Positions 54,418 through 62,267 of a DNA stretch of 64,000 nt are shown here, piece by piece (the first letter of the stretch is position 1; every line of letters starts with the position of its first letter). This DNA is from Streptomyces justiciae (lineage in GTDB: Bacteria; Actinomycetota; Actinomycetes; Streptomycetales; Streptomycetaceae), in the NCBI RefSeq assembly GCF_015163075.1, contig NZ_JADDXU010000004.1, positions 1 through 64,000 of the forward strand, read 5' to 3'. The notes under the pieces were generated by a model that was not told the origin of the DNA, did no database searches, and saw only the letters and a program-made list of their open reading frames with translations. Both the position numbers and the translations under genes were made by a program.

Positions 54418-55222
54418 CGGCATCGGCCTGCTGCTCCAGGCGCCCCGGCCCCGCGCGGGCTGGCGGCTGCTGCCCGCCCGGGTCGGCGCGATGTGCGCCG
54501 TGGAACTGCAGAAACTGCGCCACGACCGCACCGAGCTCTACACCCGCGCGGTCCAGCCGGCCCTCTGGCTGCTGATCTTCGGCCAGACCTTCACCCGCAT
54601 CAAGGCGATCCCCACCGACGGCATCCCCTACATCGACTACCTCGCGCCCGGGATCATCGCCCAGTCCGCGATGTTCATCGCCATCTTCTACGGCATCCAG
54701 ATCATCTGGGAGCGCGACGCCGGCATCCTCAACAAGCTCCTCGTCACCCCCACCCCGCGCTCGGCGCTGATCACCGGCAAGGCCTTCGCGGCCGGCGTGA
54801 AGTCGCTCGTGCAGGCCGTGGTCGTCGTCCTCATCGCCGCCGTCCTCGGCGTCGCCCTGACCTGGAACCCGCTGAAGCTGCTCGGCGTCGCCGCGGTCGT
54901 CGTCCTCGGCTCGGTCTTCTTCTCCTGTCTGTCGATGACCATCGCCGGCATCGTCCTCAGCCGTGACCGGCTGATGGGTTTCGGACAGGCCATCACCATG
55001 CCGCTGTTCTTCGGCTCCAACGCCCTCTACCCGCTCTCCGTGATGCCGGGCTGGCTCCAGGCGGTGAGCAAGGGCAACCCGCTCAGCTATCAAGTGGACG
55101 CCCTGCGCGGCCTCCTCCTCGGCACGCCCGCGCATCTCGCGCTCGACTTCGCGGTGCTCCTCGTCGCCGCCGCGCTCGGCATCGCCGCGGCCTCCTCGCT
55201 GCTCGGCCGGCTCGCTCGCTGA
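54377..55222 (+). CDS. ABC-2-type permease (DrrB-like)
   Basis: 281 residues, six membrane segments of the ABC-2 fold, with a ~40-residue cytoplasmic lead and the family segment IIWERDAGILNKLLVTPTPRSALITGK and NPLSYQVDALRGLLLG. It forms the channel for the ATPase gene that overlaps its start. Export of an antibiotic or lipid-like molecule is likely; substrate unknown. A hairpin follows at 55252-55280. Confidence 0.92.
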   Translation: MSEAPAVPQAASADGIGLLLQAPRPRAGWRLLPARVGAMCAVELQKLRHDRTELYTRAVQPALWLLIFGQTFTRIKAIPTDGIPYIDYLAPGIIAQSAMFIAIFYGIQIIWERDAGILNKLLVTPTPRSALITGKAFAAGVKSLVQAVVVVLIAAVLGVALTWNPLKLLGVAAVVVLGSVFFSCLSMTIAGIVLSRDRLMGFGQAITMPLFFGSNALYPLSVMPGWLQAVSKGNPLSYQVDALRGLLLGTPAHLALDFAVLLVAAALGIAAASSLLGRLAR

Positions 55223-55251
55223 TCATGCGCGCGGACGTGATGTGCGGCACG

Positions 55252-55280
55252 CCCGAGCGCGGCCCGAGGAGCGCTCCGGG
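55252..55280 (+). terminator. Hairpin after the MarR-ABC operon
   Basis: CCCGAGCGC at 55252-55260 pairs with GCGCTCCGGG at 55271-55280 with a one-base bulge; loop 10 bases. The following bases include ATTCTTCCT, mildly T-rich. It lies 30 bases past the permease stop. Confidence 0.5.
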
Positions 55281-55354
55281 CGGATTCTTCCTGCGCACGG
55301 CGTGATCGCTGATCAAAGGGGGTGAATGGGCTGGCCACAGCGCATTCTGCTCAT

Positions 55355-55384
55355 TTGACAGTGCACTGAGCACACAGATAGGAA
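55355..55384 (+). promoter_or_regulatory. Primary-sigma-type promoter
   Basis: TTGACA at 55355-55360, 18-base spacer, TAGGAA at 55379-55384. The -35 is a perfect consensus. Predicted start about 55391, some 20 bases before the GTG at 55414 of the hypothetical gene. Confidence 0.6.
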
Positions 55385-55413
55385 GCAGCTCTCTGAGGGT
55401 GGAGAGGTGGATT

Positions 55414-55929
55414 GTGTACGAGCCGAACGTGGTCGGGGACTGGCAGGAGTACGACGAGCATGCCGGCCTGCGTGTCCGCGTCCACCGTCTGGAGGCCGCG
55501 GAGCCACCACGCGGACGGGACGACGCCGCCGAGGGGCTCACGTACTTCTGTGTCCGGGTGACCGTCGAGAACCGCGGTGCCCGGCACGCCACGATCCATC
55601 TCGAGGACGGCCAGATCGACGTCCGGGTCGGCCCCGACGGCGAGAGCGCCTTCATCGACTGGCGCAACTCGCAGTTCATCGAGGGCTTCGACGTCTACCC
55701 CCTGCGCCGGGCCACCGCCGTGCTCTACGCGGCCGGTCCGGAGGCCGCCCTGAGCCAGGTCGACGTGCAGATCCAGCTGCGCGTCGACGACGACTGGGCC
55801 GACCGGCGGCTGTGGGCGGGCGGCATCGGCCTGCTCGAAGGGGCCGTGCAGCCGGGGGCCGCCCGCGAGGGCCTGGCCTGCCAGGTGAGCAACTTCCTGC
55901 GGGACCAGGCCGAAGAGGGCACCGCCTGA
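55414..55929 (+). CDS. Hypothetical protein, beta-rich, Streptomyces-type
   Basis: 171 residues from GTG 55414 (GAGGTGG five to six bases upstream); an upstream GTG at 55399 would add five residues. The body alternates beta-strands: VRVHRLEAAEPPRGR, TYFCVRVTVENRGARHATIHLEDG, and QVDVQIQLRVDDDWADRRLWAGG. This suggests an Ig-like or carbohydrate-binding-type sandwich but I do not recognise a named family. No signal peptide, so it is cytoplasmic. It has its own promoter and converges with hemC. Confidence 0.75.
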   Translation: MYEPNVVGDWQEYDEHAGLRVRVHRLEAAEPPRGRDDAAEGLTYFCVRVTVENRGARHATIHLEDGQIDVRVGPDGESAFIDWRNSQFIEGFDVYPLRRATAVLYAAGPEAALSQVDVQIQLRVDDDWADRRLWAGGIGLLEGAVQPGAAREGLACQVSNFLRDQAEEGTA

Positions 55930-55941
55930 CCGTCGCCTCGG

Positions 55942-56886
55942 TCAGTGCGGGATGCCGTCGATGATCTCGCGGGCGCCCTGACGCAGCAGCGCCACCGCGA
56001 CCGACGTGCCGAGCGTGGCCGGGTCGAGGCGGCCCGCCCATTCGTGGGCGTTCAGCCGGGTCTTGCCGTCGGGAGTGAACACACAGGCCCGCAACGACAG
56101 TTCACCACCGTGGTCCACGCGCGCGTACCCGGCGATCGGGCTGTTGCAGTGGCCCTGGAGGACGTGCAGGAACATCCGCTCCGCGGTGGCCTCCCGGTGC
56201 GTGTCCGGGTCGCCGAGGCCGCTGACCGCGTCGATCAGCTCGGTGTCGCCCTCCCGGCACTGCAGGGCGAGGATGCCCGCGCCGATCGGCGGCATCATCG
56301 TCTCGGGGGAGAGGATCTCGCTGATCACGTCCTCGCGGCCGATGCGCTCCAGGCCGGACACCGCGAGCAGCAGCGCGTCCGCGTCCCCGGCCGCCAGCTT
56401 GGCCAGCCGCCGGTTGGCGTTGCCGCGGAACGGCACGCACTCCAGATGCGGGTGCGTGGCGGCCAGTTGGGCGACCCGGCGCACCGAGGACGTGCCGATC
56501 CGGGTGCCCTCTGGCAACTCGTCCAGGGTGAGCCCGCCGGGGTGGATCAGCGCGTCCCGGATGTCGTCGCGCTTGAGGAACGCGGCGAACGTCGTGCCGG
56601 CCGGGAGCGGCCGGTCGGCGGGCACGTCCTTCACACAGTGCACGGCGAGATCGGCCTCGCCCGCCAGCAGCGCGGCGTCGACCTCCTTGGTGAACGCGCC
56701 CTTGCCCTCCACCTTGGACAGGTCGCCCAGCCACTTGTCACCGGTCGTCTTCACCGGCACGACCTCGGTGCGCACACCTGGATGAAGAACGCCCAACTCG
56801 GCGCGGACACGCTCCACTTGGGCCAGCGCCATGGGCGAGTCGCGGGAGACGATACGGATCAGCTCGGGCACGGACATGCGGGACAC
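55942..56886 (-). CDS. hemC: Hydroxymethylbilane synthase (porphobilinogen deaminase), stand-alone
   Basis: 314 residues. The dipyrromethane cofactor attaches to the Cys of [13 protein letters not shown] near residue 247. [17 protein letters not shown] (N-terminus), [14 protein letters not shown] (catalytic Asp loop) and [12 protein letters not shown] are standard. It deviates where RGNVxTRLxKL is usual, reading [11 protein letters not shown]. It is not next to hemA, hemB or hemD here, so it may be a second copy serving a secondary tetrapyrrole or duplicating heme synthesis. GTG start at 56886 behind GGGAGGG. Confidence 0.9.
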   Translation of the reverse strand: MSRMSVPELIRIVSRDSPMALAQVERVRAELGVLHPGVRTEVVPVKTTGDKWLGDLSKVEGKGAFTKEVDAALLAGEADLAVHCVKDVPADRPLPAGTTFAAFLKRDDIRDALIHPGGLTLDELPEGTRIGTSSVRRVAQLAATHPHLECVPFRGNANRRLAKLAAGDADALLLAVSGLERIGREDVISEILSPETMMPPIGAGILALQCREGDTELIDAVSGLGDPDTHREATAERMFLHVLQGHCNSPIAGYARVDHGGELSLRACVFTPDGKTRLNAHEWAGRLDPATLGTSVAVALLRQGAREIIDGIPH

Positions 56887-56928
56887 GATAGACCCTCCCG
56901 GCGGACGGTCCGTGCCGTACCGGTGGGA

Positions 56929-57936
56929 TCAGACCAGAGGATCGCTCATCTCCACCGCGCGCAGCGCCGCCGCCAGTGCCTGCTCGTCGCCGACGTCCAG
57001 GGCCGTGTCGGCGAGTTTGATGACGTGTTCGTCGCCGTGGGCGAGGGCGCGTTCCACCACTTCCTCGGCGGTGAGGCGGGCCGGCGGCGTGTAGGCGACC
57101 GGTTCGACCGGGCCGTACATCGCGGTCACCGCGGCGGACGCGGTCCATGCGGCGTGCAGGCTCGGTGCCCACAGGTCGCGGGGCAGTGAATCCAGGGTGC
57201 GCAGCACGGCGTTGGGGGCCGTGGCCGCGTGCACCAGCATGGTCGGCTCGCCGTGGCCGTGGGTGGCGTAGCGGTGGGTCGCGGCGTGCACGAGCTCGTT
57301 GAGGCGGGCGCGGGCGATGTCGGGGTCCGTCACGTCGTCGGCCCAGACGGGGAGTTGACGTACGGCGGCCAGGCGGTTGCGGAAGCCCACGTTGCCGGGT
57401 GCGATGGCCGGAACGGCGTCCAGCGCCTCGCCGGCGGTCGGCGCACCCGGCACCGTGGTGATGCCGGTGACCGGCTGGTGCCGTGCCGCCCAGTAGCCGA
57501 GCGCGTGCGCGAACTCCGCGAGGCGGGGCGGGTTCTCGGCGGCTTCCAGGGCCCGTACCGCGTGGCCGACGCGGATGACGGTGTGCGTGGCGCCGCCGTA
57601 CAGGCCGGACAGCAGCCGCGGCCACCAGGTGGCGAGGACGTCCCGCCAGGGCCGCTCGGCGAGCATGCGGGCGTAGTAGTCGGTCCAGTCCGCTATGCGG
57701 CGCGGATCGCCCAGCGCCTGAGCCCAGTTGGCGTCCGTGACCGGCTCCGAGCGGTCGGGGAAGTCGTCCAGCCTGTCCTGGTAGAGGTCCAGCCAGCGGT
57801 GGACCGCGTCCGTCTGTCCGTGCGCGGCCAGTGCCTCGACGACCATGGGGGCGTGGTTCGTGAGCCAGCCGTCGAACTCCGGGCCGGCGGCGTGGACGCG
57901 TTCGAGGGCTTCTTCGAGGTGTCCGGTCGTGGTCAT
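56929..57936 (-). CDS. Questin-oxidase-family protein (DUF4243)
   Basis: 335 residues, all-helical, with the family regions LTNHAPMVVEALAAHG, DWTDYYARMLAERPWRDVL and WPRLLSGLYGGATHTVIRVGHAVRAL and conserved His/Arg residues (NELVHAATHRYATHGH, MLVHAATAPNAVL). Fungal members cleave the anthraquinone questin by Baeyer-Villiger-like oxidation without an evident cofactor; bacterial members are mostly uncharacterised. 43 bases upstream of hemC on the same strand. A palindrome at 58002-58015 lies about 70 bases before the ATG. Confidence 0.8.
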   Translation of the reverse strand: MTTTGHLEEALERVHAAGPEFDGWLTNHAPMVVEALAAHGQTDAVHRWLDLYQDRLDDFPDRSEPVTDANWAQALGDPRRIADWTDYYARMLAERPWRDVLATWWPRLLSGLYGGATHTVIRVGHAVRALEAAENPPRLAEFAHALGYWAARHQPVTGITTVPGAPTAGEALDAVPAIAPGNVGFRNRLAAVRQLPVWADDVTDPDIARARLNELVHAATHRYATHGHGEPTMLVHAATAPNAVLRTLDSLPRDLWAPSLHAAWTASAAVTAMYGPVEPVAYTPPARLTAEEVVERALAHGDEHVIKLADTALDVGDEQALAAALRAVEMSDPLV

Positions 57937-58001
57937 GACCGGACGGTATGCCGTGTACGAGGGTGCGGTGATCGGGCGCGGGTCGGAACCCGGCGGTGCG
58001 G

Positions 58002-58015
58002 GGGACCTAGGTCCC
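58002..58015. promoter_or_regulatory. Perfect 14-base palindrome GGGACCTAGGTCCC
   Basis: A 14-base perfect dyad 66-79 bases upstream of the questin-oxidase-family gene (minus strand) and just past the stop of the secreted NPP1 gene. It could be an operator; as a hairpin it would be short (5-bp stem, 4-base loop), so a terminator role is less likely. Confidence 0.35.
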
Positions 58016-58035
58016 GCGCCCGAGGACCGTGTTGA

Positions 58036-58815
58036 TCAGGCGTTCGGGTCGAACGCGATGCCGGACGGCTTGGCCGAGCTCAGGTGCGCGGCGAAGTTCG
58101 CGTCCTTCAGGCCGAAGTTGGCGCTGCCGAAGTCGTACGCGCTGAGCTTGTCGCGGACGGCCGTCGACGGGTAGCCGTTCCAGCCGACCAGCGGCGGGTA
58201 CTGCCAGGTGCCCTTGGCGTTCTCCGGCGGCTCGTCATTGGAGCCCGCGAGCCGGAAGCAATGGGTGCTGATGCCGTCCTTGTGGTACACGATCTTCGCG
58301 TGGGTGCCGTCGAAGCGGACACTGGAGGCGGCGCTGACCGTGAACGAGCCGTGGTTGGACGTCGACACGTACTGGACCGTGCCGTTCTGCACCCAGATCA
58401 CGACGTGTTCCCAGTCGTGCCGGTGGCCGCCGATGCTGCTGTTCGCGAGGGCCTGGTCCTTCTCGAAGTACAGGCCGTACATGTAGGCGCACCAGCCGTT
58501 GTTGCACTTGTAGCGCGAGTAGCTGTTGGTGTTGTTCAGATCCGAGAGGTCGTGGCAGTCACCGCTCAGTGAACCGGTCGGGTTCAGACCGCCGTTGACG
58601 GTGCCGTCGGGGCCGATCGCCGGCGTCGAGTAGCAGCCGTCGGTGTCGTAGTCGAAGGCGGGCTGGTACGTGTACTCGGCGGCCTCGGCGTTGGTCGGCA
58701 GCGCCGAGGGCGGGGCGGCCAGGGCCGTGCTGGGGAAGGCGAGCACGAGGGCGGCGGCGCCGGCCGCGCCGACGGCCCATCTCTTGCGGTGAGTTCCGGA
58801 GCGGTTCGACGACAC
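58036..58815 (-). CDS. Secreted NPP1/NLP-family protein (necrosis- and ethylene-inducing type)
   Basis: 259 residues with a signal peptide (residues 1-33, ALA-A site). The NLP heptapeptide GHRHDWE (residues ~143-149), needed for metal binding and membrane toxicity in this family, is intact, followed by HVVIWVQNG. N-terminal cysteines (DGCYSTP, GDCHDL) and C-terminal GTWQYPPLVGWNG match bacterial NLPs. Toxic NLPs damage dicot plant membranes through sphingolipids, but many family members are not toxic, so a virulence role is not established. GTG start at 58815 behind GAGGAGG. Confidence 0.88.
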   Translation of the reverse strand: MSSNRSGTHRKRWAVGAAGAAALVLAFPSTALAAPPSALPTNAEAAEYTYQPAFDYDTDGCYSTPAIGPDGTVNGGLNPTGSLSGDCHDLSDLNNTNSYSRYKCNNGWCAYMYGLYFEKDQALANSSIGGHRHDWEHVVIWVQNGTVQYVSTSNHGSFTVSAASSVRFDGTHAKIVYHKDGISTHCFRLAGSNDEPPENAKGTWQYPPLVGWNGYPSTAVRDKLSAYDFGSANFGLKDANFAAHLSSAKPSGIAFDPNA

Positions 58816-58977
58816 TGCGTCCTCCTCTTGATGCGGGCGCAGCCCAACGGCTGTGGGGGAGAGGGAAGTTCCACTTCCCGGGCCAGGACAGCTTCCCGGC
58901 TTTTCATGTCCGCGCCAAGAGGTCGTAAGCGACTCACAGGTAACAAGCGTCCGAACCCTTGGATCTTGTTCGGGATA

Positions 58978-59958
58978 TCAGACCGGATCGTCCGGCAGGT
59001 CGGCCGCCGACTCCTCCGGGGTGAGGTCCGGACGCAGTCGCAGCCAGGACGGTTGACGCAGCAGGCCCGCGCGGGTGCGGGTGCTGTAGCGGACCTCCCC
59101 GACCAGCCTGGGCAGCACCCAGTGGGCGCCCGCGACCCGTGGCGCCGGGCTGAAGGGGCAGGTGTCCGTGGCGGCAGCGCCCAACAGCCCGGCGAGATGC
59201 GTCCGTTCCGCTTCGCTCCACCCCGTGCCCACGCTGCCGACGTACCGCAGCCCCCCAGTGCCCCGCTGGCCCACCAGGACCGCGCCCGGCAGGCCGGTGA
59301 GTCGCCCCTTGCCGGGCAGCCAGCCCCCGATGATCACGTCCTCGCTGTGCATGTTCCGGATCTTGATCCAGGCGCGCGAGCGCACCCCGGGTTCGTACAC
59401 CGAGTCCAGCCGCTTGCAGACGAGGCCCTCCAGACCGTGCGCGCGCGTGGCTTCCAGGGCCTGCGCGCCGTGACCCACGAGGGCGCCCGGCGTGGACCAG
59501 AAGGGGCCGTCCAGGCCCAGCTCCTGAAGCTGTTCGCGCCGACGGAGGTAGGGGAGGGCGATCAGGGGCCGGTCCGCCAGATGCATCACGTCGAACAGCA
59601 CCAGGTGGACGGGCGTTTCGGCCGCCTTCCGCGCGGCCCGGACCGGCGCGTGGGCCAGGCCCATCCGGGACTGGAGCAGCTGGAAGTCGGCCCGGCCCTG
59701 TGCGTCGAGCGCCAGGATCTCGCCGTCCAGCACGGCGGACCGGCGGCCGAGCGAGCCGCCCAGCGGCCCCAGTTCGGGGTAGGCGGCGGTGATGTCCTCC
59801 CCCGACCGGGCGCGCAGCGTCACGCCTCCGTCCCCGGTCAGATAGGCCACGACGCGCTGGCCGTCCTGCTTGGTCTCGTAGGCCCAGCGGGCGTCCTGCG
59901 CGGCGGGCGGCAGGCTGCCGGGAGTGGCCAGCATGGGCGGGATCAGGGGGAGGCTCAC
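58978..59958 (-). CDS. ATP-dependent DNA ligase (LigD/LigC-type)
   Basis: 326 residues. The adenylation Lys is K30 in YETKQDGQR (motif I KxDG). Motif III LVLFDVMHL, motif IV GLEGLVCKRLDS, motif V AWIKIRN and an OB-fold C-terminus (VLVGQRGTGGLRYVG) follow. The size fits the small non-replicative ligases used with end-joining or base-excision repair. No Ku or polymerase domain is adjacent. GTG start at 59958. Confidence 0.9.
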   Translation of the reverse strand: MSLPLIPPMLATPGSLPPAAQDARWAYETKQDGQRVVAYLTGDGGVTLRARSGEDITAAYPELGPLGGSLGRRSAVLDGEILALDAQGRADFQLLQSRMGLAHAPVRAARKAAETPVHLVLFDVMHLADRPLIALPYLRRREQLQELGLDGPFWSTPGALVGHGAQALEATRAHGLEGLVCKRLDSVYEPGVRSRAWIKIRNMHSEDVIIGGWLPGKGRLTGLPGAVLVGQRGTGGLRYVGSVGTGWSEAERTHLAGLLGAAATDTCPFSPAPRVAGAHWVLPRLVGEVRYSTRTRAGLLRQPSWLRLRPDLTPEESAADLPDDPV

Positions 59959-60038
59959 GGCTCAGTTCTCGACGGGCCTGCGCCCCGGCACGCCCGCCTG
60001 CGAGCGGTTTCCCCTGAACGGCGGCCGGGAGCGCCGCC

Positions 60039-60791
60039 TCAGATGATGCCGCCGTTGGCCCGCAGCACCTGCCCGTTGACCCAGCGGCCGCCGGGGCCGG
60101 TCAGGAACGACACCACGGCGGCGATGTCCTGCGGGGTGCCGAGCCGCTCCAGCGGGGGCTGCGCGGCCAGCCGGGCGACCGTCTCCTCGTCCTTGCCGTC
60201 GAGGAAGAGGTCGGTGGCGGTCGGGCCGGGCGCCACGGCGTTGACCGTCACGTCACGGCCGCGCAGTTCCCGCGCGAGGATCAGCGTCAGCGCCTCGACC
60301 GCGCCCTTGCTCGCGGCGTACGCGCCGTAGCCGGGGAAGGCGAGGCCGACCACCGAGGACGAGACGTTCACCAGCGCCCCACCCGGGCGGAGCCGGCGGG
60401 CGGCCTGCTGGTCGACGACGAACGTGCCGCGGATGTTGGTGCGGTACAGCGCGTCGAGGTCGGCGAGGTCCAGCTCCACGATCGGGGCCAGCGGCATCCG
60501 GCCCGCCGCGTGCACCACGGCGTCGACCCCGCCGTACACCGTCTCGGCCCGGTCGAACAGCGCGGCGACCTCGGTCTCGTCGCCGACGTCCGCGCGGGCG
60601 GCGAAGGCGCTGCCGCCCTCGGCCTCGATCTCCCGCACGACCTCGTCGGCCGCGTCCTTGCTGCCCGCGTAGCCGACCACGACGGCGAAACCGTCGGTGG
60701 CGAGCTGCCGGGCGACCTGGCGTCCGATGCCGCGCGAGCCGCCGGTCACGATCGCGACGCGCTGTCCGGTGCCGGGTTCGGTGGTGGTCAT
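60039..60791 (-). CDS. Short-chain dehydrogenase/reductase
   Basis: 250 residues from ATG 60791. Cofactor motif VTGGSRGIGRQVA, structural NNAG-equivalent HAAGRM, catalytic Ser in NVSSSVVG, and Tyr/Lys in YGAYAASKGA. It resembles FabG-like NADP-dependent reductases. It is divergent from a TetR gene across 116 bases carrying several repeated operator-like elements, so it is almost certainly that regulator's target. Substrate unknown. Confidence 0.92.
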   Translation of the reverse strand: MTTTEPGTGQRVAIVTGGSRGIGRQVARQLATDGFAVVVGYAGSKDAADEVVREIEAEGGSAFAARADVGDETEVAALFDRAETVYGGVDAVVHAAGRMPLAPIVELDLADLDALYRTNIRGTFVVDQQAARRLRPGGALVNVSSSVVGLAFPGYGAYAASKGAVEALTLILARELRGRDVTVNAVAPGPTATDLFLDGKDEETVARLAAQPPLERLGTPQDIAAVVSFLTGPGGRWVNGQVLRANGGII

Positions 60792-60809
60792 GGTGGCTCC
60801 CTCATGAGT

Positions 60810-60888
60810 TAGCGACGCTACGGTCATCTCGTAACGACGATAACACGGGATCGTAGCGATGTTATTCCCCAGTCGTATCGCCGCTACG
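60810..60888. promoter_or_regulatory. Array of four TetR-type operator-like dyads
   Basis: The 116-base region between the SDR and TetR genes has four related sites: TAGCGACGCTA at 60810-60820 (perfect odd palindrome), CGTAACGACGATAAC at 60830-60844, ATCGTAGCGAT at 60850-60860 and CGTATCGCCGCTACG at 60874-60888. They share a CGTA-N-CG half site with centres 20-26 bases apart. Repeated sites on both flanks suggest that the TetR protein controls both promoters. Confidence 0.65.
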
Positions 60889-60907
60889 AATGGCGTACCG
60901 TGCACCC

Positions 60908-61588
60908 ATGGACGCGAGGGAAAAGATCCTGGAAGCCGCCGCGGAACTGCTGGCCGAGGCGCCGGCCGCCGAGGTCTCGACTCGGGCCGTGTGCGAGGCG
61001 GCCGGGGTCGGGGCGCCGATGCTCTACCGGCTCTTCGGCGACAAGGCCGGACTGCTGGCCGCCGTGGTGGACCGGGGCTTCGAGCAGTACCTCGCCTCCA
61101 AGCGGGCGGCCCGGCCCGGTGACGACCCCGTCGCCGACCTCAGGAGCGGCTGGGACAACCACATGCGCTTCGCGCTCGACCACCCCCACCACTACCGGCT
61201 GATGTACTCGCCCGAGCTGACCGTCCCGCCCGCCGCGGCCCGCGAGGCCCACGCCCTGCTGCACGCGATCCTCGAACGCTGCGCCGCGGCCGGACGCCTC
61301 GCCGTGCCGCCCGCCGTCGCGACGCAGGTGATCATGTCGGCCAACGTCGGGGCGGCCCTGTCGATGCTGACCAGGCCCGAGCAGTACCCGGACCCCGGCT
61401 TCTCGACGCGACTGCGCGACGCGGTGATCGACTCGCTGACCCGCGCTACAGCGCCGGAGCAGGCGGACGGCGTGCCCGTCGCCGCCGCCACCCTCGCGGC
61501 CCGGCTGCGCGCCGCGCCCCCGGCGGAGTTCACCGCGGCTGAGTCCGGCCTGCTCCAGCAGTGGCTGGACACCCTCGCCGAGGGATGA
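60908..61588 (+). CDS. TetR-family transcriptional regulator
   Basis: 226 residues from ATG 60908 (an upstream ATG at 60890 is in frame but precedes the HTH by too much). HTH: EKILEAAAELLAEAP, VSTRAVCEAAGVGAPMLYRLFGDKAGL. The effector domain is TetR_C-like. Divergent from the SDR gene; the region between holds repeated dyads. It converges on the NarL-type regulator with one base between the stops. Confidence 0.9.
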   Translation: MDAREKILEAAAELLAEAPAAEVSTRAVCEAAGVGAPMLYRLFGDKAGLLAAVVDRGFEQYLASKRAARPGDDPVADLRSGWDNHMRFALDHPHHYRLMYSPELTVPPAAAREAHALLHAILERCAAAGRLAVPPAVATQVIMSANVGAALSMLTRPEQYPDPGFSTRLRDAVIDSLTRATAPEQADGVPVAAATLAARLRAAPPAEFTAAESGLLQQWLDTLAEG

Positions 61589-61589
61589 G

Positions 61590-62267
61590 TCAGCCGCGCG
61601 GCGGGGCCTGCACCAGCCCCGACTGGTAGGCGATGACGACGAGCTGGGCGCGGTCCCGGGCGCCCAGCTTCGTCATGGCCCGGTGCACATGGGTGCGCAC
61701 GGTCAGGGGGCTGACGAACAGCTTTCCGGCGATCTCGTCGTTGGAGTGCCCCTCGGCGACCCATGCCATCACCTCGCGCTCCCGGGCGGTCAGCGGGGAG
61801 AGGTCCGCCGGTACCGCCGGCCGGGCGCCCTTCGGCGGAACGGCCAGGAACCGGGTGATCACCGTGCGGGTGGCGAGCGGGGACAGCAGGGAATCGCCCG
61901 CCGCCACGGTCCGCACGCCCGCCAGCAGCGCGTCCGCGGTGACGTCCTTGCCGAGGAAGCCGCTCGCCCCGGCCCGCAGCGCCTCGGCCACGTACTCGTC
62001 GATCTCGAACGTGGTGAGGATCAGCACCCGGGTGTCCGCGAGGTCCGGGTCGGCACAGATGGCGGAGGTGGCGGCGAGGCCGTCGGTGCCCGGCATCCGG
62101 ATGTCCATCAGGACCAGGTCGGGACGGAGGCTGCGGGCGAGGGCGACGGCCTCGTCGCCGTCGGTGGCCTCGCCGACCACCTCCATGTCCTCGCATGAGT
62201 CGATCAGGATCCGGAAGGTGGCCCGCAGCAGAGCCTGGTCGTCGGCGAGGAGTACACGGATGGTCAT
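61590..62267 (-). CDS. NarL/FixJ-family response regulator
   Basis: 225 residues. Receiver: D9-D10, phospho-acceptor D55 in LVLMDIRMPG, Thr in ILTTFEI, Lys in FLGKDVT. C-terminal LuxR-type HTH: LTAREREVMAWVAEGHSN, then SPLTVRTHVHRAMTKLG. ATG 62267 overlaps the kinase stop (ATGA), a coupled pair. Regulon unknown. Confidence 0.94.
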   Translation of the reverse strand: MTIRVLLADDQALLRATFRILIDSCEDMEVVGEATDGDEAVALARSLRPDLVLMDIRMPGTDGLAATSAICADPDLADTRVLILTTFEIDEYVAEALRAGASGFLGKDVTADALLAGVRTVAAGDSLLSPLATRTVITRFLAVPPKGARPAVPADLSPLTAREREVMAWVAEGHSNDEIAGKLFVSPLTVRTHVHRAMTKLGARDRAQLVVIAYQSGLVQAPPRG

